Assembly (NCBI RefSeq): GCF_001644645.1
Contig: NZ_CP011390.1
Span: forward strand, 806,001 to 870,000
From: Flavisolibacter tropicus
GTDB lineage: Bacteria; Bacteroidota; Bacteroidia; Chitinophagales; Chitinophagaceae
Length of the DNA stretch: 64,000 nucleotides
Direction: 5' to 3'
In this document: positions 9,104 to 17,760 of the stretch, one piece after another
How positions within the stretch are numbered: the stretch's first letter is position 1
Layout: each line of letters begins with the position of its first letter
Program-made: the position numbers and the translations under genes
The notes under the pieces: generated by a model
What the model saw: the letters and a program-made list of their open reading frames with translations, nothing else
Databases searched by the model: none
Told to the model about the DNA's origin: nothing

Positions 9104-10018
9104 CTAAATCCTTTCCATCATCGGCTTTATTTCCCTAAACGTTTTTTGTAACCCTTCCTCGAAAGAAATAGGTTTATAACCTAACTCCCGTTCTGCTTTT
9201 GCCAGTCGAAAGCCCGTTTTGGGTGGGCGTAAGGCTGGTTGTTGAAAGGTATTTGCTGTTACAGGTTCAATCAAGGACTCTTTCAGTCCTAAATACTTTG
9301 CAACAGCTATTGTCATTTGATAAGGAGTAAGTATGTCATTGCCTGAAATGTGATAAATACCGGTAGCCTTTTTAGCAATAATGGTATTTATAGCCCCTGC
9401 CAAATCTTCCACATATGTGGGCGTACGCACCTGGTCATTTACAATACGAGACATTTTCCCTTCCTTTAGCGATTTAGCTACTATTGTTAAAATATTATCT
9501 CTGCCTGACTTTGGTGCTCCATAAACTAATACCGTGCGAACAATTGACCAATCATATTCATAAGCCTGTACTGCATTTTCTGAAAGTAATTTGGTCATTC
9601 CATAGTAATTAACAGGATTAGGAACATCTTCTTCAATGTACATACCTGTTTGGCCATCAAATACAAAATCAGTAGATACATACACAAAAAAGCTTTTCAA
9701 AAAGTTTGATTGCGCCAGCAAATGTTTAGTAGACTCGACATTTGATTGATAGGCGAACTCTTTATTTAATTCACATGTATCGGGTTGAGAAATAGCACCA
9801 GCATGGACAACAATATCTGGCTTTACTTTTTGAAACAAGTACTCAACCGCATCCCTTTGAGTAAAATCCAAGGATTCGTAGCAAAAGTTCTCGTGTAGCA
9901 AGTTAATGCGACAAGCCCCTTTCCCCGTAGCAATTACTTTATAATTATGAACCAGCAAAGCCGTTAAGTAATGACCAAGAAAGCCGTTGGCACCTGTTAT
10001 TAATACCTTTTGCATCAT
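9104..10018 (-). CDS. dTDP-4-dehydrorhamnose reductase-like SDR oxidoreductase
   Basis: This 304-residue extended short-chain dehydrogenase has an N-terminal NAD(P)-binding GANGFLG motif in KVLITGANGFLGHYL. The catalytic Tyr-Lys pair is in NYYGMTKLLSE. The segment VYVSTDFVFDGQTGMY matches the RfbD/SDR substrate-binding family (RmlD_sub_bind). Such enzymes reduce keto-sugar nucleotides. No other rml genes are nearby, so the substrate is uncertain. Two adjacent ATGs (10018 and 10015) could start it. The downstream end lies 7 bp from the arginase stop, convergent. Confidence 0.82.
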   Translation of the reverse strand: MMQKVLITGANGFLGHYLTALLVHNYKVIATGKGACRINLLHENFCYESLDFTQRDAVEYLFQKVKPDIVVHAGAISQPDTCELNKEFAYQSNVESTKHLLAQSNFLKSFFVYVSTDFVFDGQTGMYIEEDVPNPVNYYGMTKLLSENAVQAYEYDWSIVRTVLVYGAPKSGRDNILTIVAKSLKEGKMSRIVNDQVRTPTYVEDLAGAINTIIAKKATGIYHISGNDILTPYQMTIAVAKYLGLKESLIEPVTANTFQQPALRPPKTGFRLAKAERELGYKPISFEEGLQKTFREIKPMMERI

Positions 10019-10039
10019 TCAAAAATAATGTTATCTCCC

Positions 10040-10666
10040 CTATGGTGTTTTTGCAGTAAACGTTATTAACTGTTTATAACTCATATTCTTTAACGCTGTT
10101 GGACTAAGCTTTTTCTTCTTTAAATAGGATTTGTCCAGTAGGAAATAACAGAATTGAACCTTTTCTTTCAACTTTGTAAGTTTTTCGGTCATGTCTAACG
10201 GTGCTTGAAACGTTATGACCAAATGATCCGATGATGTAGTATAGTACCAAGAAAGTGGTTTTAAGGCATTGCCGTCAGGAGTAAAAAAGTAAAAGGGAAG
10301 CGAAAGCGGCTTTTCCGAATCAGAAGTATCTTCAAATAGGTATCCTTTGACAAATACAACTAATTCACTTTTAGACAATAGTTGTATTTGTTGTTTAGAA
10401 AGTAAACGTTTAAAGGAATATTGTATGGTTTCTTGGTTTTTAATGGCTTCCCAAGATGTTACCTGTTCCCAATTAGATATAAAAATACCAGTTATTGACT
10501 TTGTTAAAGGTAATTTACTTGAATCAGGTTGTGGAGGTAAAACGGTCAAGGGGTTATATATTGTTAAAAAAAATGAAAGAGTTAAGGTGCAAAGGCTGGT
10601 CATAAACTGTCTTATAGGTATGGCAGAGGGAACTAATTTTGTGCCACTCAACAATAGAATGGACAT
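10040..10666 (-). CDS. Hypothetical protein with N-terminal hydrophobic segment
   Basis: I do not recognise this 208-residue protein. A hydrophobic stretch (SLCTLTLSFFLTIYNPL) follows a possible internal start at 10603, which would turn it into a signal peptide or anchor; that shorter form of 187 residues may be the real one. The rest is mixed alpha/beta, with a lysine-rich C-terminus. It lies 21 bp upstream of the SDR gene on the same strand, so the two may be co-transcribed. No motif supports a function. Confidence 0.6.
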   Translation of the reverse strand: MSILLLSGTKLVPSAIPIRQFMTSLCTLTLSFFLTIYNPLTVLPPQPDSSKLPLTKSITGIFISNWEQVTSWEAIKNQETIQYSFKRLLSKQQIQLLSKSELVVFVKGYLFEDTSDSEKPLSLPFYFFTPDGNALKPLSWYYTTSSDHLVITFQAPLDMTEKLTKLKEKVQFCYFLLDKSYLKKKKLSPTALKNMSYKQLITFTAKTP

Positions 10667-10752
10667 TTAAGCAAAGGGTGATTTAATGGTGAAATAATCG
10701 ATTTATATAAGAGTAATAATTTACCCATGAAGATTAATTTAATTATTTAAAA

Positions 10753-10792
10753 TGTGTATAGTCTACACAGTTAATACAAAATCTTATTTTTG
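10753..10792 (+). promoter_or_regulatory. Candidate pfkA promoter with inverted repeat
   Basis: TATTTTTG at 10785-10792 is a perfect match to the Bacteroidetes -7 element TAnnTTTG. An inverted repeat TGTGTA-TAGTC-TACACA at 10753-10769 covers the place where the TTTG -33 element would be. The repeat shares GTGTnnAGnCTACAC with the one at 34898-34916, suggesting a common regulator. The inference is from sequence only. Confidence 0.45.
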
Positions 10793-10850
10793 GATTTTAC
10801 AGGGCAGTTGGAAGCAACTGTTCTATCTTGTTTGAAATTACAATAACCTG

Positions 10851-11834
10851 ATGCAAAAGAAAATAAGTCGCATTGGTGTATTAACCTCCGGAGGCGATGC
10901 CCCTGGAATGAATGCTGCCGTGCGCGCTGTAGTACGTACCGGAATTTACCATGGATTGGATGTATTTGGTATCATGAGAGGATACCAAGGCTTGATGGAA
11001 GATGATATCTATCAAATGGAAGGTCGCTCTGTTGCCAATATCATTCAGCGAGGCGGCACAATCCTAAAAACAGCTCGCTGCAAAGAATTTTACACGCCTG
11101 AAGGCCGCAAAAAGGCTTATGAAATCCTAAAACAAAGAGGAATTGAAGGCCTTGTTGTTATAGGCGGCGACGGCTCATTCAGAGGAGCTGTGGCTTTTAG
11201 CCAGGAATATGACATACCTGTTATAGGTATTGCCGGCACCATCGATAAAGATATCTATGGTACCGATTTTACAATAGGTTTTGATACTGCAGTGAATACT
11301 GCTGTAGAAGCTATTGACAAAATTCGTGATACTGCTGATGCTCATGACCGCTTATTTATAGTAGAAGTAATGGGCAGAGATGCCGGCTATATAGCACTAC
11401 ACAGTGGAATAGCTACCGGTGCGGAAAATATTTTGGTTCCCGAACGGAAGACCGATCTTAAAGACATCATTAACTCCTTACAGGAAAAAGAACGCCGTAA
11501 AAAGCTGGTAAATATTATAGTGGTAGCTGAGGGTGATGAATATGGCGGTGCTCAAAATGTAGCCAACCTTTTAAAGGAGCATTTACCTAAGGCTGAAGCC
11601 AGGGTATGTATCTTAGGACATATTCAACGTGGAGGTGCCCCCTCCTGTTTGGACCGCTTAATTGCCAGCCGTATGGGCTATCATGCTGTTGAGTGTTTAA
11701 TTGAAGGTAAATTCAATGTGTTTGTTGGTATCCTGAACAATAAAATGAACTATGTGCCACTGGAAAACGTGGGAAAAAAGAAAGGCACTATTTCTGAAGA
11801 ATGGATGAAGATTGTAAAGATATTGGCTAGTTAA
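10851..11834 (+). CDS. pfkA: ATP-dependent 6-phosphofructokinase
   Basis: This is the committed step of glycolysis, fructose-6-phosphate to fructose-1,6-bisphosphate. The 327 residues are the typical bacterial length. Motifs are LTSGGDAPGMNAAVRA (nucleotide site), GGDGSFRGA (the Gly after GGD points to ATP rather than pyrophosphate), GTIDKDIYGTD (catalytic Asp in TIDxD; the usual Asn is Lys here) and VEVMGRDAGYIA. The gene is followed 134 bp later by pyruvate kinase on the same strand, pairing the two regulated steps of lower glycolysis. Confidence 0.96.
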   Translation: MQKKISRIGVLTSGGDAPGMNAAVRAVVRTGIYHGLDVFGIMRGYQGLMEDDIYQMEGRSVANIIQRGGTILKTARCKEFYTPEGRKKAYEILKQRGIEGLVVIGGDGSFRGAVAFSQEYDIPVIGIAGTIDKDIYGTDFTIGFDTAVNTAVEAIDKIRDTADAHDRLFIVEVMGRDAGYIALHSGIATGAENILVPERKTDLKDIINSLQEKERRKKLVNIIVVAEGDEYGGAQNVANLLKEHLPKAEARVCILGHIQRGGAPSCLDRLIASRMGYHAVECLIEGKFNVFVGILNNKMNYVPLENVGKKKGTISEEWMKIVKILAS

Positions 11835-11968
11835 TTTGCCCTGTCTCCTTGAAAACGACTCAGGAGTAAAGAGTCTTATAGAAAAATAACAGCTCTTTTA
11901 ATAGAAGAATTTATATACGAGAAGAACTATTTCAAAACAAACTAAACTCCCCTTAAGAGGTTGGTATT

Positions 11969-13462
11969 ATGAGTAAGAATATAGATAAATATTTACACCG
12001 TCAGATGGATAAGACGGCAGGGATTGAACACGCGTACCATCGTACTAAAATTGTAGCTACTGTAGGTCCAGCCTGCGATACACCAGAAAAGCTCTTGCAG
12101 TTGGTTAAATGTGGCGTGAACGTTTTCCGCCTGAACTTTTCTCATGGTGCACACGATGACAAAGCCCGTATCATTGAAATTATCCGCAACATCAACAAGA
12201 ATGAACCTTATAACATTGCTATTTTGGGCGATCTACAAGGTCCTAAATTGCGTGTAGGTGAAATGGAAGGAGGCGGTATTGATGTTGAGCCAGGCGACAT
12301 CTTAACCTTTACCAATGAGAAAGTAGTTGGTAATAAAGAAAAAATCTATGTTTCTTACCCTAACCTGCATGCTGATGTGAAGGTGGGCAATAAGATCATG
12401 ATCGACGATGGAAAGCTGGAAGTACAGGTAAAAAATATTAGTGCCAAAACCGGTGAAGTAAAGGTGCAAGTAACTATGGGGGGGCGTCTTTCTTCTAAAA
12501 AAGGAATTAACCTCCCAGATACAAAAATCTCTTTGCCAGCATTAACGGAAAAAGACCTTGTAGACCTGGAATTCATTATAGACCAGCAGTTAGACTGGGT
12601 GGCATTATCATTTGTTCGTAGTGTAAAGGATATCATTATACTGCGAAATAAACTGCAAGAACGCAAAAGCAAGACGAAGATCATAGCTAAAATTGAGAAG
12701 CCAGAAGCACTTCATAACATCCGTGATATTATTGTCGAAAGTGATGGTATCATGGTTGCGCGTGGCGACCTTGGTGTTGAGCTGCCAGTAGAACAAGTTC
12801 CATTAATTCAAAAGCAAATTATTCGTAAATGCTTACACCGTGCTAAGCCTGTGATTGTGGCTACACAGATGATGGAAAGCATGATCGACCGCATTAAACC
12901 TAACCGTAGCGAAATCACTGATGTTGCAAACGCTGTATTGGAAGGTGCAGATGCCGTGATGCTAAGTGGTGAAACAGCTACAGGTCAACATCCACACCTG
13001 GTAGTTGAAACCATGCGCAAGATCATTATGGAAGTAGAGCGTACAGATTACCGTTATAACCTTGAGGAAGCGCTACAGCCTCAGCCCCACTCTCCTTCTT
13101 TCTTATCTGATGCCACCTGCTATAATGCCTGTAGCTTAGCTAAAGATGTACATGCTGATGCCTTAATTGGTATGACACAAAGTGGATATACAGGTTTCAT
13201 GTTAAGCTCTTACAGACCTAAGGCTCCTTTGTATGTATTTAGTAAAGAGCGCTCACTTATCAACCAGTTAAGTTTAAGCTGGGGTGTACGTGCCTTTTTC
13301 TATAATGAAGAGGAAAGCTTAGATGATATTGTACAAGACCAGATCAATATCCTGAAAGAGCGTGGATTCTTGAAATCCGGCGATGTGGTAGTGAATACAG
13401 GTAGTACACCTGTGCATCTTCACTTACCCACCAACGTGGTGAAGATCACTAAAGTGGATTAA
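11969..13462 (+). CDS. pyk: Pyruvate kinase
   Basis: The enzyme converts phosphoenolpyruvate and ADP to pyruvate and ATP. Its 497 residues hold VFRLNFSHGAHDD, the signature IIAKIEKPEAL, the active-site segment MVARGDLGVELP, VATQMMESMI and MLSGETATGQHP. The C-terminal domain (about 370-497) is complete. A run of seven G at 12478-12484 lies in frame (codons ATG GGG GGG), so this long homopolymer is intact here. It probably forms a transcription unit with the small gene that follows after 4 bp. Confidence 0.97.
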   Translation: MSKNIDKYLHRQMDKTAGIEHAYHRTKIVATVGPACDTPEKLLQLVKCGVNVFRLNFSHGAHDDKARIIEIIRNINKNEPYNIAILGDLQGPKLRVGEMEGGGIDVEPGDILTFTNEKVVGNKEKIYVSYPNLHADVKVGNKIMIDDGKLEVQVKNISAKTGEVKVQVTMGGRLSSKKGINLPDTKISLPALTEKDLVDLEFIIDQQLDWVALSFVRSVKDIIILRNKLQERKSKTKIIAKIEKPEALHNIRDIIVESDGIMVARGDLGVELPVEQVPLIQKQIIRKCLHRAKPVIVATQMMESMIDRIKPNRSEITDVANAVLEGADAVMLSGETATGQHPHLVVETMRKIIMEVERTDYRYNLEEALQPQPHSPSFLSDATCYNACSLAKDVHADALIGMTQSGYTGFMLSSYRPKAPLYVFSKERSLINQLSLSWGVRAFFYNEEESLDDIVQDQINILKERGFLKSGDVVVNTGSTPVHLHLPTNVVKITKVD

Positions 13463-13466
13463 ACAC

Positions 13467-13805
13467 TTGATCAATTATAACAACAAGACGTTTCGTTCCG
13501 TAAACAACTCCAGCAATGGGGATGTAGGGAGCGAAACGTTTTTTTATTATCAACAGCAAGACTACATTGTTACAGCCCACTATAGCGGTGGTAATATCAT
13601 TAAGGGACATCTGATTGCAATTGTTGATGAAACAGGGCACTTGAATATGCGTTACCAGCATATCAACACTGATGGAAAATTGATGACAGGCATCTGTCAT
13701 TCCAAACCTGAAATCTTACCCAACGGAAAGCTTCGCCTGCATGAGGCCTGGCAGTGGACTTCTGGCGACCAATCTTCTGGAAATTCAGTTATAGAAGAAA
13801 TATGA
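13467..13805 (+). CDS. Small conserved protein, often labelled N-acetylglutamate synthase
   Basis: This 112-residue protein begins MINYNNKTFRSVNNSSNGDV and contains ETFFYYQQQDYIVTAHYSGG, KGHLIAIVDETGHLNMRYQH and EILPNGKLRLHEAWQWTSGD. I recognise the family as a widespread small beta-rich protein. Automatic pipelines often call it N-acetylglutamate synthase, but it has no GNAT fold, so that name should not be trusted. It starts 4 bp after pyk and is probably co-transcribed with it. Its biochemical function is unknown. Confidence 0.78.
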   Translation: MINYNNKTFRSVNNSSNGDVGSETFFYYQQQDYIVTAHYSGGNIIKGHLIAIVDETGHLNMRYQHINTDGKLMTGICHSKPEILPNGKLRLHEAWQWTSGDQSSGNSVIEEI

Positions 13806-13818
13806 GTTTTGTGGGTTT

Positions 13819-13847
13819 GTGAAACGTCAAACGTGAGACGTGAAAGG
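13819..13847. repeat. Low-complexity ACGTGA/AACGTCA repeat
   Basis: A stretch of three imperfect units (gaaACGTcaa, ACGTgag, ACGTgaaa) lies between the small gene after pyk and the terminator. An inverted relative occurs at 53684-53713. Both copies are intergenic. Confidence 0.5.
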
Positions 13848-13895
13848 AAGGTTGCACGCTACACGTACATGCAGAGAGCTAACCATTTTATATAC

Positions 13896-13923
13896 AAAAG
13901 CACTCCACCATTGGAGTGCTTTT
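13896..13923. terminator. Bidirectional terminator
   Basis: A perfect 12-bp stem AAAAGCACTCCA/TGGAGTGCTTTT with loop CCAT. A- and T-runs flank both arms, so it can serve the pyk unit on the plus strand and the GH92 operon on the minus strand. Confidence 0.8.
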
Positions 13924-14034
13924 GTATTATATGAGCTTTTGATTTTTTTGGATTTGTGTGCTGGCACTACTTACTATTAACCATTTGTCATTCATGAGCC
14001 GTGCTTACCCATTTGGGCCAGGGGCTTGTGTAGT

Positions 14035-16956
14035 TTATCTAACAATAACTTCATCGATAAACAAGTGTGAGGGTTCGCTGGCGCTTTCATGCCAAGAAGG
14101 CAATTTACCGCCGGAAATAGCTTTTACTTTAATATAGCGCGCTTTTGTATTGACTTCAGCGCCTAATTCTTGAACTTGTATGGTTTCTAGTTGTTGATCT
14201 ACTTTGTTGGTAGCCCGAGCTATTTCCTTATACGTCTTACCATCATCGCTACCATAAAAGATCACTTCTTTGGGATACATGATCCATGGACTTATATCCT
14301 GTAACACATGTACACCTACATAAGAAACAGGCTTAACCTTCTTCTGATCTACAATAGCTTCAAAGTCAGTATTAAAATAGCTTTGCCAGGCTCCTGTTTT
14401 CCAATTTGTTGTACCTTCTATACCATCAATTAAAGCTTCAGGTCCACCGCCAGTATACATAGGGTGTACTTTGCTTAAAACCGTAATTGATTTATCGCCC
14501 GGTACATGGTAAAAGGGCTGCACCACTTCCCTGCTCTTTACACCATTTCGTTCTGCATAAATATGTAATTCGCCAGACTGTGAAATGGGAAACGGTTTGG
14601 TGTACTTAACAAAACGTGAGCGGATGTTGGGCTGGATCCACATATAGTAGATATCCGTATTCGGCTCATAGGTTTTTAACTTCACCTGCAAGTTTTTCGT
14701 AAACTTGTTGGTAATCATGTCAAAGTAAGGAACAGCCACAATGGGTTCTGTTGTGATCTTTGATACCGGAACATCTTTATCACTAATACCTCTGGATTTT
14801 TGAGGTTGGCTGCTCATTGTAAAATCTAATTGCCCTCCCTTCATTACATCAGTATGCGAGATATAATTAGCCGTAAATGGCTTACCATTGAGACTGGTAG
14901 CTACTATATATTTTGCTTTAGATGAGTTATTCTTTGCATTGATAATGAAACTCTTACCGTCTTCCAGATTTATCTTTACTTCATCAAATAACGGTGATCC
15001 CAGATCGTAATTTCCTGAGCCTGGACACACTGGATAAAAGCCCATAGAGCTTAAAACAAACCAGGCGCTCATCTGTCCACAGTCTTCATTACCAATCAAA
15101 CCATCCGGACTATTTTTATAAAACTCCGTATTGATCTGATGAATCAATTCTTGTGTGCGCCAAGGCATTCCTGCATAATTGAATAAGTAAGCCATGTGGT
15201 GACTAGGTTCATTACCATGTGCATATTGGCCAATTAATCCTGTTACGTCGGCTTGTTCTCTACCCGTTAATTTAGAAGCGGTCGTAAATAATTCATTCAG
15301 TTTTTTACCAAATGCTTGTTTACCACCATATAGTTGAATCAGGGTTTGAATGTCTTGCGGTGCTGCAAAAGAATATTGCCAAGAGTTTCCTTCTGTGTAA
15401 AAATTATTCACCTCGCGTGCATCAAATGGAGAATACCATAGTCCAGCTACTTTCCCGCGCATATGCCTGGTCTGTGGGTCAAATACGTTTTTGTAGTATT
15501 GAGCACGCTGGCTGTACGTTTGATAAACAGAATCGTTGCCTAACATTTTAGCAAACTGGGCAATACACCAATCATCATACGCATATTCTAATGTTTTAGA
15601 AACAGACTCATGGTCTTTTTCATTACTTAAAAAACCATTTTCACGATAATTTGCTAGTCCAAAGCGGTCGCTTTCAGCATAAGAACGCATAGCTTGTAAG
15701 GCCAACTGGGTATTAAAGCCACGAATTCCTTTTTGATATGCATCTACAATTACAGGAACAGAGTGGTAGCCGATCATACAGAAGGTTTCATTGCCACTTA
15801 ATTCCCATACCGGTAGCATGCCACCGTTTTGATATTGTGCCAAAAAGGTGTTGATCCAATCGGTAACACGTTTTTGATTAATAATGGTCATTAAAGGATT
15901 GTAGCCTCTGTAAGTATCCCAAAGAGAGAACACAGAGTAATTGGTAAACCCATTTGCTTTATGAACTTTCAGATCTGTTCCACGATACTGACCATCAACA
16001 TCCTGGTAGATATTAGGAGCTAAGAAAGTGTGATACAGTGCTGAATAGAAGATCGTTTGCTGGTCTTTAGTGCCACCTTTCACCTCAATCTTATTCAATT
16101 CTTTATTCCAGGCATCTTTGGCTGTTTGACGAATCTTGTCAAAGTTCCAATCTGTAATCTCAGTATCCAGATTGAGCTTGGCACCATCTGTACTAACGCC
16201 AGATATGCCCACTTTTGCCTTCACCACTTTATTGGAAGTGGTATTAAAGCGCACGAAGGCTTTGACATTGTTACCTTGTGCTATGGCGGTATTTACAACT
16301 TTGCCATCATCGCCCATTACAGCAAATTCCTGGATGGGTTGTTCAAAGCGGATGTAGAAATATAAGATTTGATTGGATGCCCAGGATTTACTGCGACGCA
16401 ATCCGCGCAGTTCATAAGGACTTACTTTCTCTATATAGGATTCCAGCACCTGGTCGCGGTGTTTTAAATCGATCAATACAGCTCCGTCGTTGGTATTGGG
16501 CGCGAATTGATATTCATGCATACCACTTCTGTATGAGGTTGTCAGCTTTGCTTTGATGTTATCTTTATCCAGCAATACTTCATAGTAACCCGGAGATGCT
16601 TTTTCATTTTTATGAGAGAAAGAGGAACGATACTCTTTATTATTCCATTTAACCTCGCCACTGAATGGCATCATTAGAACATCGCAATAATCAGGAATGC
16701 CCACGCCACTTAAGTGTGTATGTGAGAAACCATAAATCACAGAGTCGCTGTAATGATAACCAGAACTACCATCCCAGTCGGCCATGCGTGTATCCGGGCT
16801 CAATTGCATCATACCAAACGGCATGCTGGCGCCTGGGTAAGTATGTCCATGTCCACCCGTACCAATAAACGGATTGACTAAGTTGGTGTAATCGGTTTGT
16901 GCTTGTGATGTCAATACTGATAAAGAAAACAGCAAGGAAAGCGAGAGTTTGTTCAT
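14035..16956 (-). CDS. GH92 family alpha-1,2-mannosidase, exported
   Basis: This 973-residue enzyme has a signal peptide (MNKLSLSLLFSLSVLTSQAQ) followed by the GH92 start TDYTNLVNPFIGTGGHGHTY. GH92 hallmarks are SGNETFCMIGYHS, GNEPSHHMAYLFNYAG, GNEDCGQMSAWFVLSSMGFYPV and PGSGNYDLGSPLFDEV. GH92 exo-mannosidases are Ca2+-dependent and trim mannose from N-glycans. The last 140 residues or so (from VHPMYTGGGPEALIDG) form an F5/8-type discoidin-like carbohydrate-binding domain. The operon continues from glycosylasparaginase and cutC, and the cutC stop is one base from this start. The context points to glycoprotein N-glycan degradation in the periplasm or outside the cell. Confidence 0.93.
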   Translation of the reverse strand: MNKLSLSLLFSLSVLTSQAQTDYTNLVNPFIGTGGHGHTYPGASMPFGMMQLSPDTRMADWDGSSGYHYSDSVIYGFSHTHLSGVGIPDYCDVLMMPFSGEVKWNNKEYRSSFSHKNEKASPGYYEVLLDKDNIKAKLTTSYRSGMHEYQFAPNTNDGAVLIDLKHRDQVLESYIEKVSPYELRGLRRSKSWASNQILYFYIRFEQPIQEFAVMGDDGKVVNTAIAQGNNVKAFVRFNTTSNKVVKAKVGISGVSTDGAKLNLDTEITDWNFDKIRQTAKDAWNKELNKIEVKGGTKDQQTIFYSALYHTFLAPNIYQDVDGQYRGTDLKVHKANGFTNYSVFSLWDTYRGYNPLMTIINQKRVTDWINTFLAQYQNGGMLPVWELSGNETFCMIGYHSVPVIVDAYQKGIRGFNTQLALQAMRSYAESDRFGLANYRENGFLSNEKDHESVSKTLEYAYDDWCIAQFAKMLGNDSVYQTYSQRAQYYKNVFDPQTRHMRGKVAGLWYSPFDAREVNNFYTEGNSWQYSFAAPQDIQTLIQLYGGKQAFGKKLNELFTTASKLTGREQADVTGLIGQYAHGNEPSHHMAYLFNYAGMPWRTQELIHQINTEFYKNSPDGLIGNEDCGQMSAWFVLSSMGFYPVCPGSGNYDLGSPLFDEVKINLEDGKSFIINAKNNSSKAKYIVATSLNGKPFTANYISHTDVMKGGQLDFTMSSQPQKSRGISDKDVPVSKITTEPIVAVPYFDMITNKFTKNLQVKLKTYEPNTDIYYMWIQPNIRSRFVKYTKPFPISQSGELHIYAERNGVKSREVVQPFYHVPGDKSITVLSKVHPMYTGGGPEALIDGIEGTTNWKTGAWQSYFNTDFEAIVDQKKVKPVSYVGVHVLQDISPWIMYPKEVIFYGSDDGKTYKEIARATNKVDQQLETIQVQELGAEVNTKARYIKVKAISGGKLPSWHESASEPSHLFIDEVIVR

Positions 16957-16957
16957 A

Positions 16958-17692
16958 CTATTGATATAATGCGTTTCGTAAGGCTTTTACTTCTTCTGGG
17001 TGAATACATGGGTTGATATAAGACTCTTCTGATGTAGCAAAGGCAGGATGAATAAATGTCATTTTTGTTTTGGTACTACTTCTCAAAGAAGAATGGAATT
17101 CTGTAGCGCCAGATTTTTCTGCCAGCAGCTTAATATTCTCTTTACGGACGCCGCTGCCTGGCAAAATAATAATGCGATCATCTGCGGCCTTCACCAGTTC
17201 TACCAAGGTATCCAATCCTTCTGTAACAGTAGGTTTCTGGCCAGATGTAAGTATACGCTGGCAACCGATATCTATTAATTGTTCCAAGGCTTCAAATGGG
17301 TCTGCACAACGATCAAAGGCACGGTGAAATGTTACCTCTAATGGATAGGCTGCATTTACTAAAGCCTCGGTATGTTTTACGTCAATGGCACCATTAGACA
17401 GGAGCATGCCTATGACAACACCATCGCAGCCCAATTCTTTACAAAGCTTGACTTCTTTGAGCATGATCTGGAATTCTTCCTCTGTGTAAAGGAAATCGCC
17501 TCCGCGGGGGCGGATGATGGGAAATAAGGTGGTATTGAATGCTTCCCTACATTGCCTGATAGTGCCATAAGAAGGAGTTGTTCCCCCCTCTACTAAGGCT
17601 GCACACAGTTCAATACGATCGGCACCGCCCTCTACAGCAGCCTTGGAAGTAGTGAAATCGGTTGTGGCAATTTCTATAATGTAATTAGTCAT
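16958..17692 (-). CDS. cutC: CutC family protein
   Basis: CutC is a TIM-barrel protein historically linked to copper homeostasis; its actual activity is unsettled. Family motifs are GGADRIELCAALVEGGTTPSYG, FPIIRPRGGDFLYTEEE, GCDGVVIGMLLSNGAID, TFHRAFDRCADP and ILTSGQKPTVTEGL. I start it at the second Met (17692), which fits the compact family N-terminus; the upstream ATG at 17704 would add four residues. It sits between two N-glycan-degrading enzymes, one base from GH92, which suggests a carbohydrate-related role here rather than a copper one. That reading is inference from context. Confidence 0.9.
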   Translation of the reverse strand: MTNYIIEIATTDFTTSKAAVEGGADRIELCAALVEGGTTPSYGTIRQCREAFNTTLFPIIRPRGGDFLYTEEEFQIMLKEVKLCKELGCDGVVIGMLLSNGAIDVKHTEALVNAAYPLEVTFHRAFDRCADPFEALEQLIDIGCQRILTSGQKPTVTEGLDTLVELVKAADDRIIILPGSGVRKENIKLLAEKSGATEFHSSLRSSTKTKMTFIHPAFATSEESYINPCIHPEEVKALRNALYQ

Positions 17693-17760
17693 CGACAAAT
17701 TCAATGATTGAAAGGTTGAATTGTTTTAGTTGGTAAAATTAAGATGAGGGCAGTTGGTTG

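Noticed and set aside
12478..12484. G7 homopolymer in pyk as another frameshift
   Set aside because: The reading frame continues with all pyruvate kinase motifs, so this run is intact.
13467..13805. N-acetylglutamate synthase as the product name
   Set aside because: No acetyl-CoA binding (GNAT) motif is visible. I kept only the family description and warned about the label.
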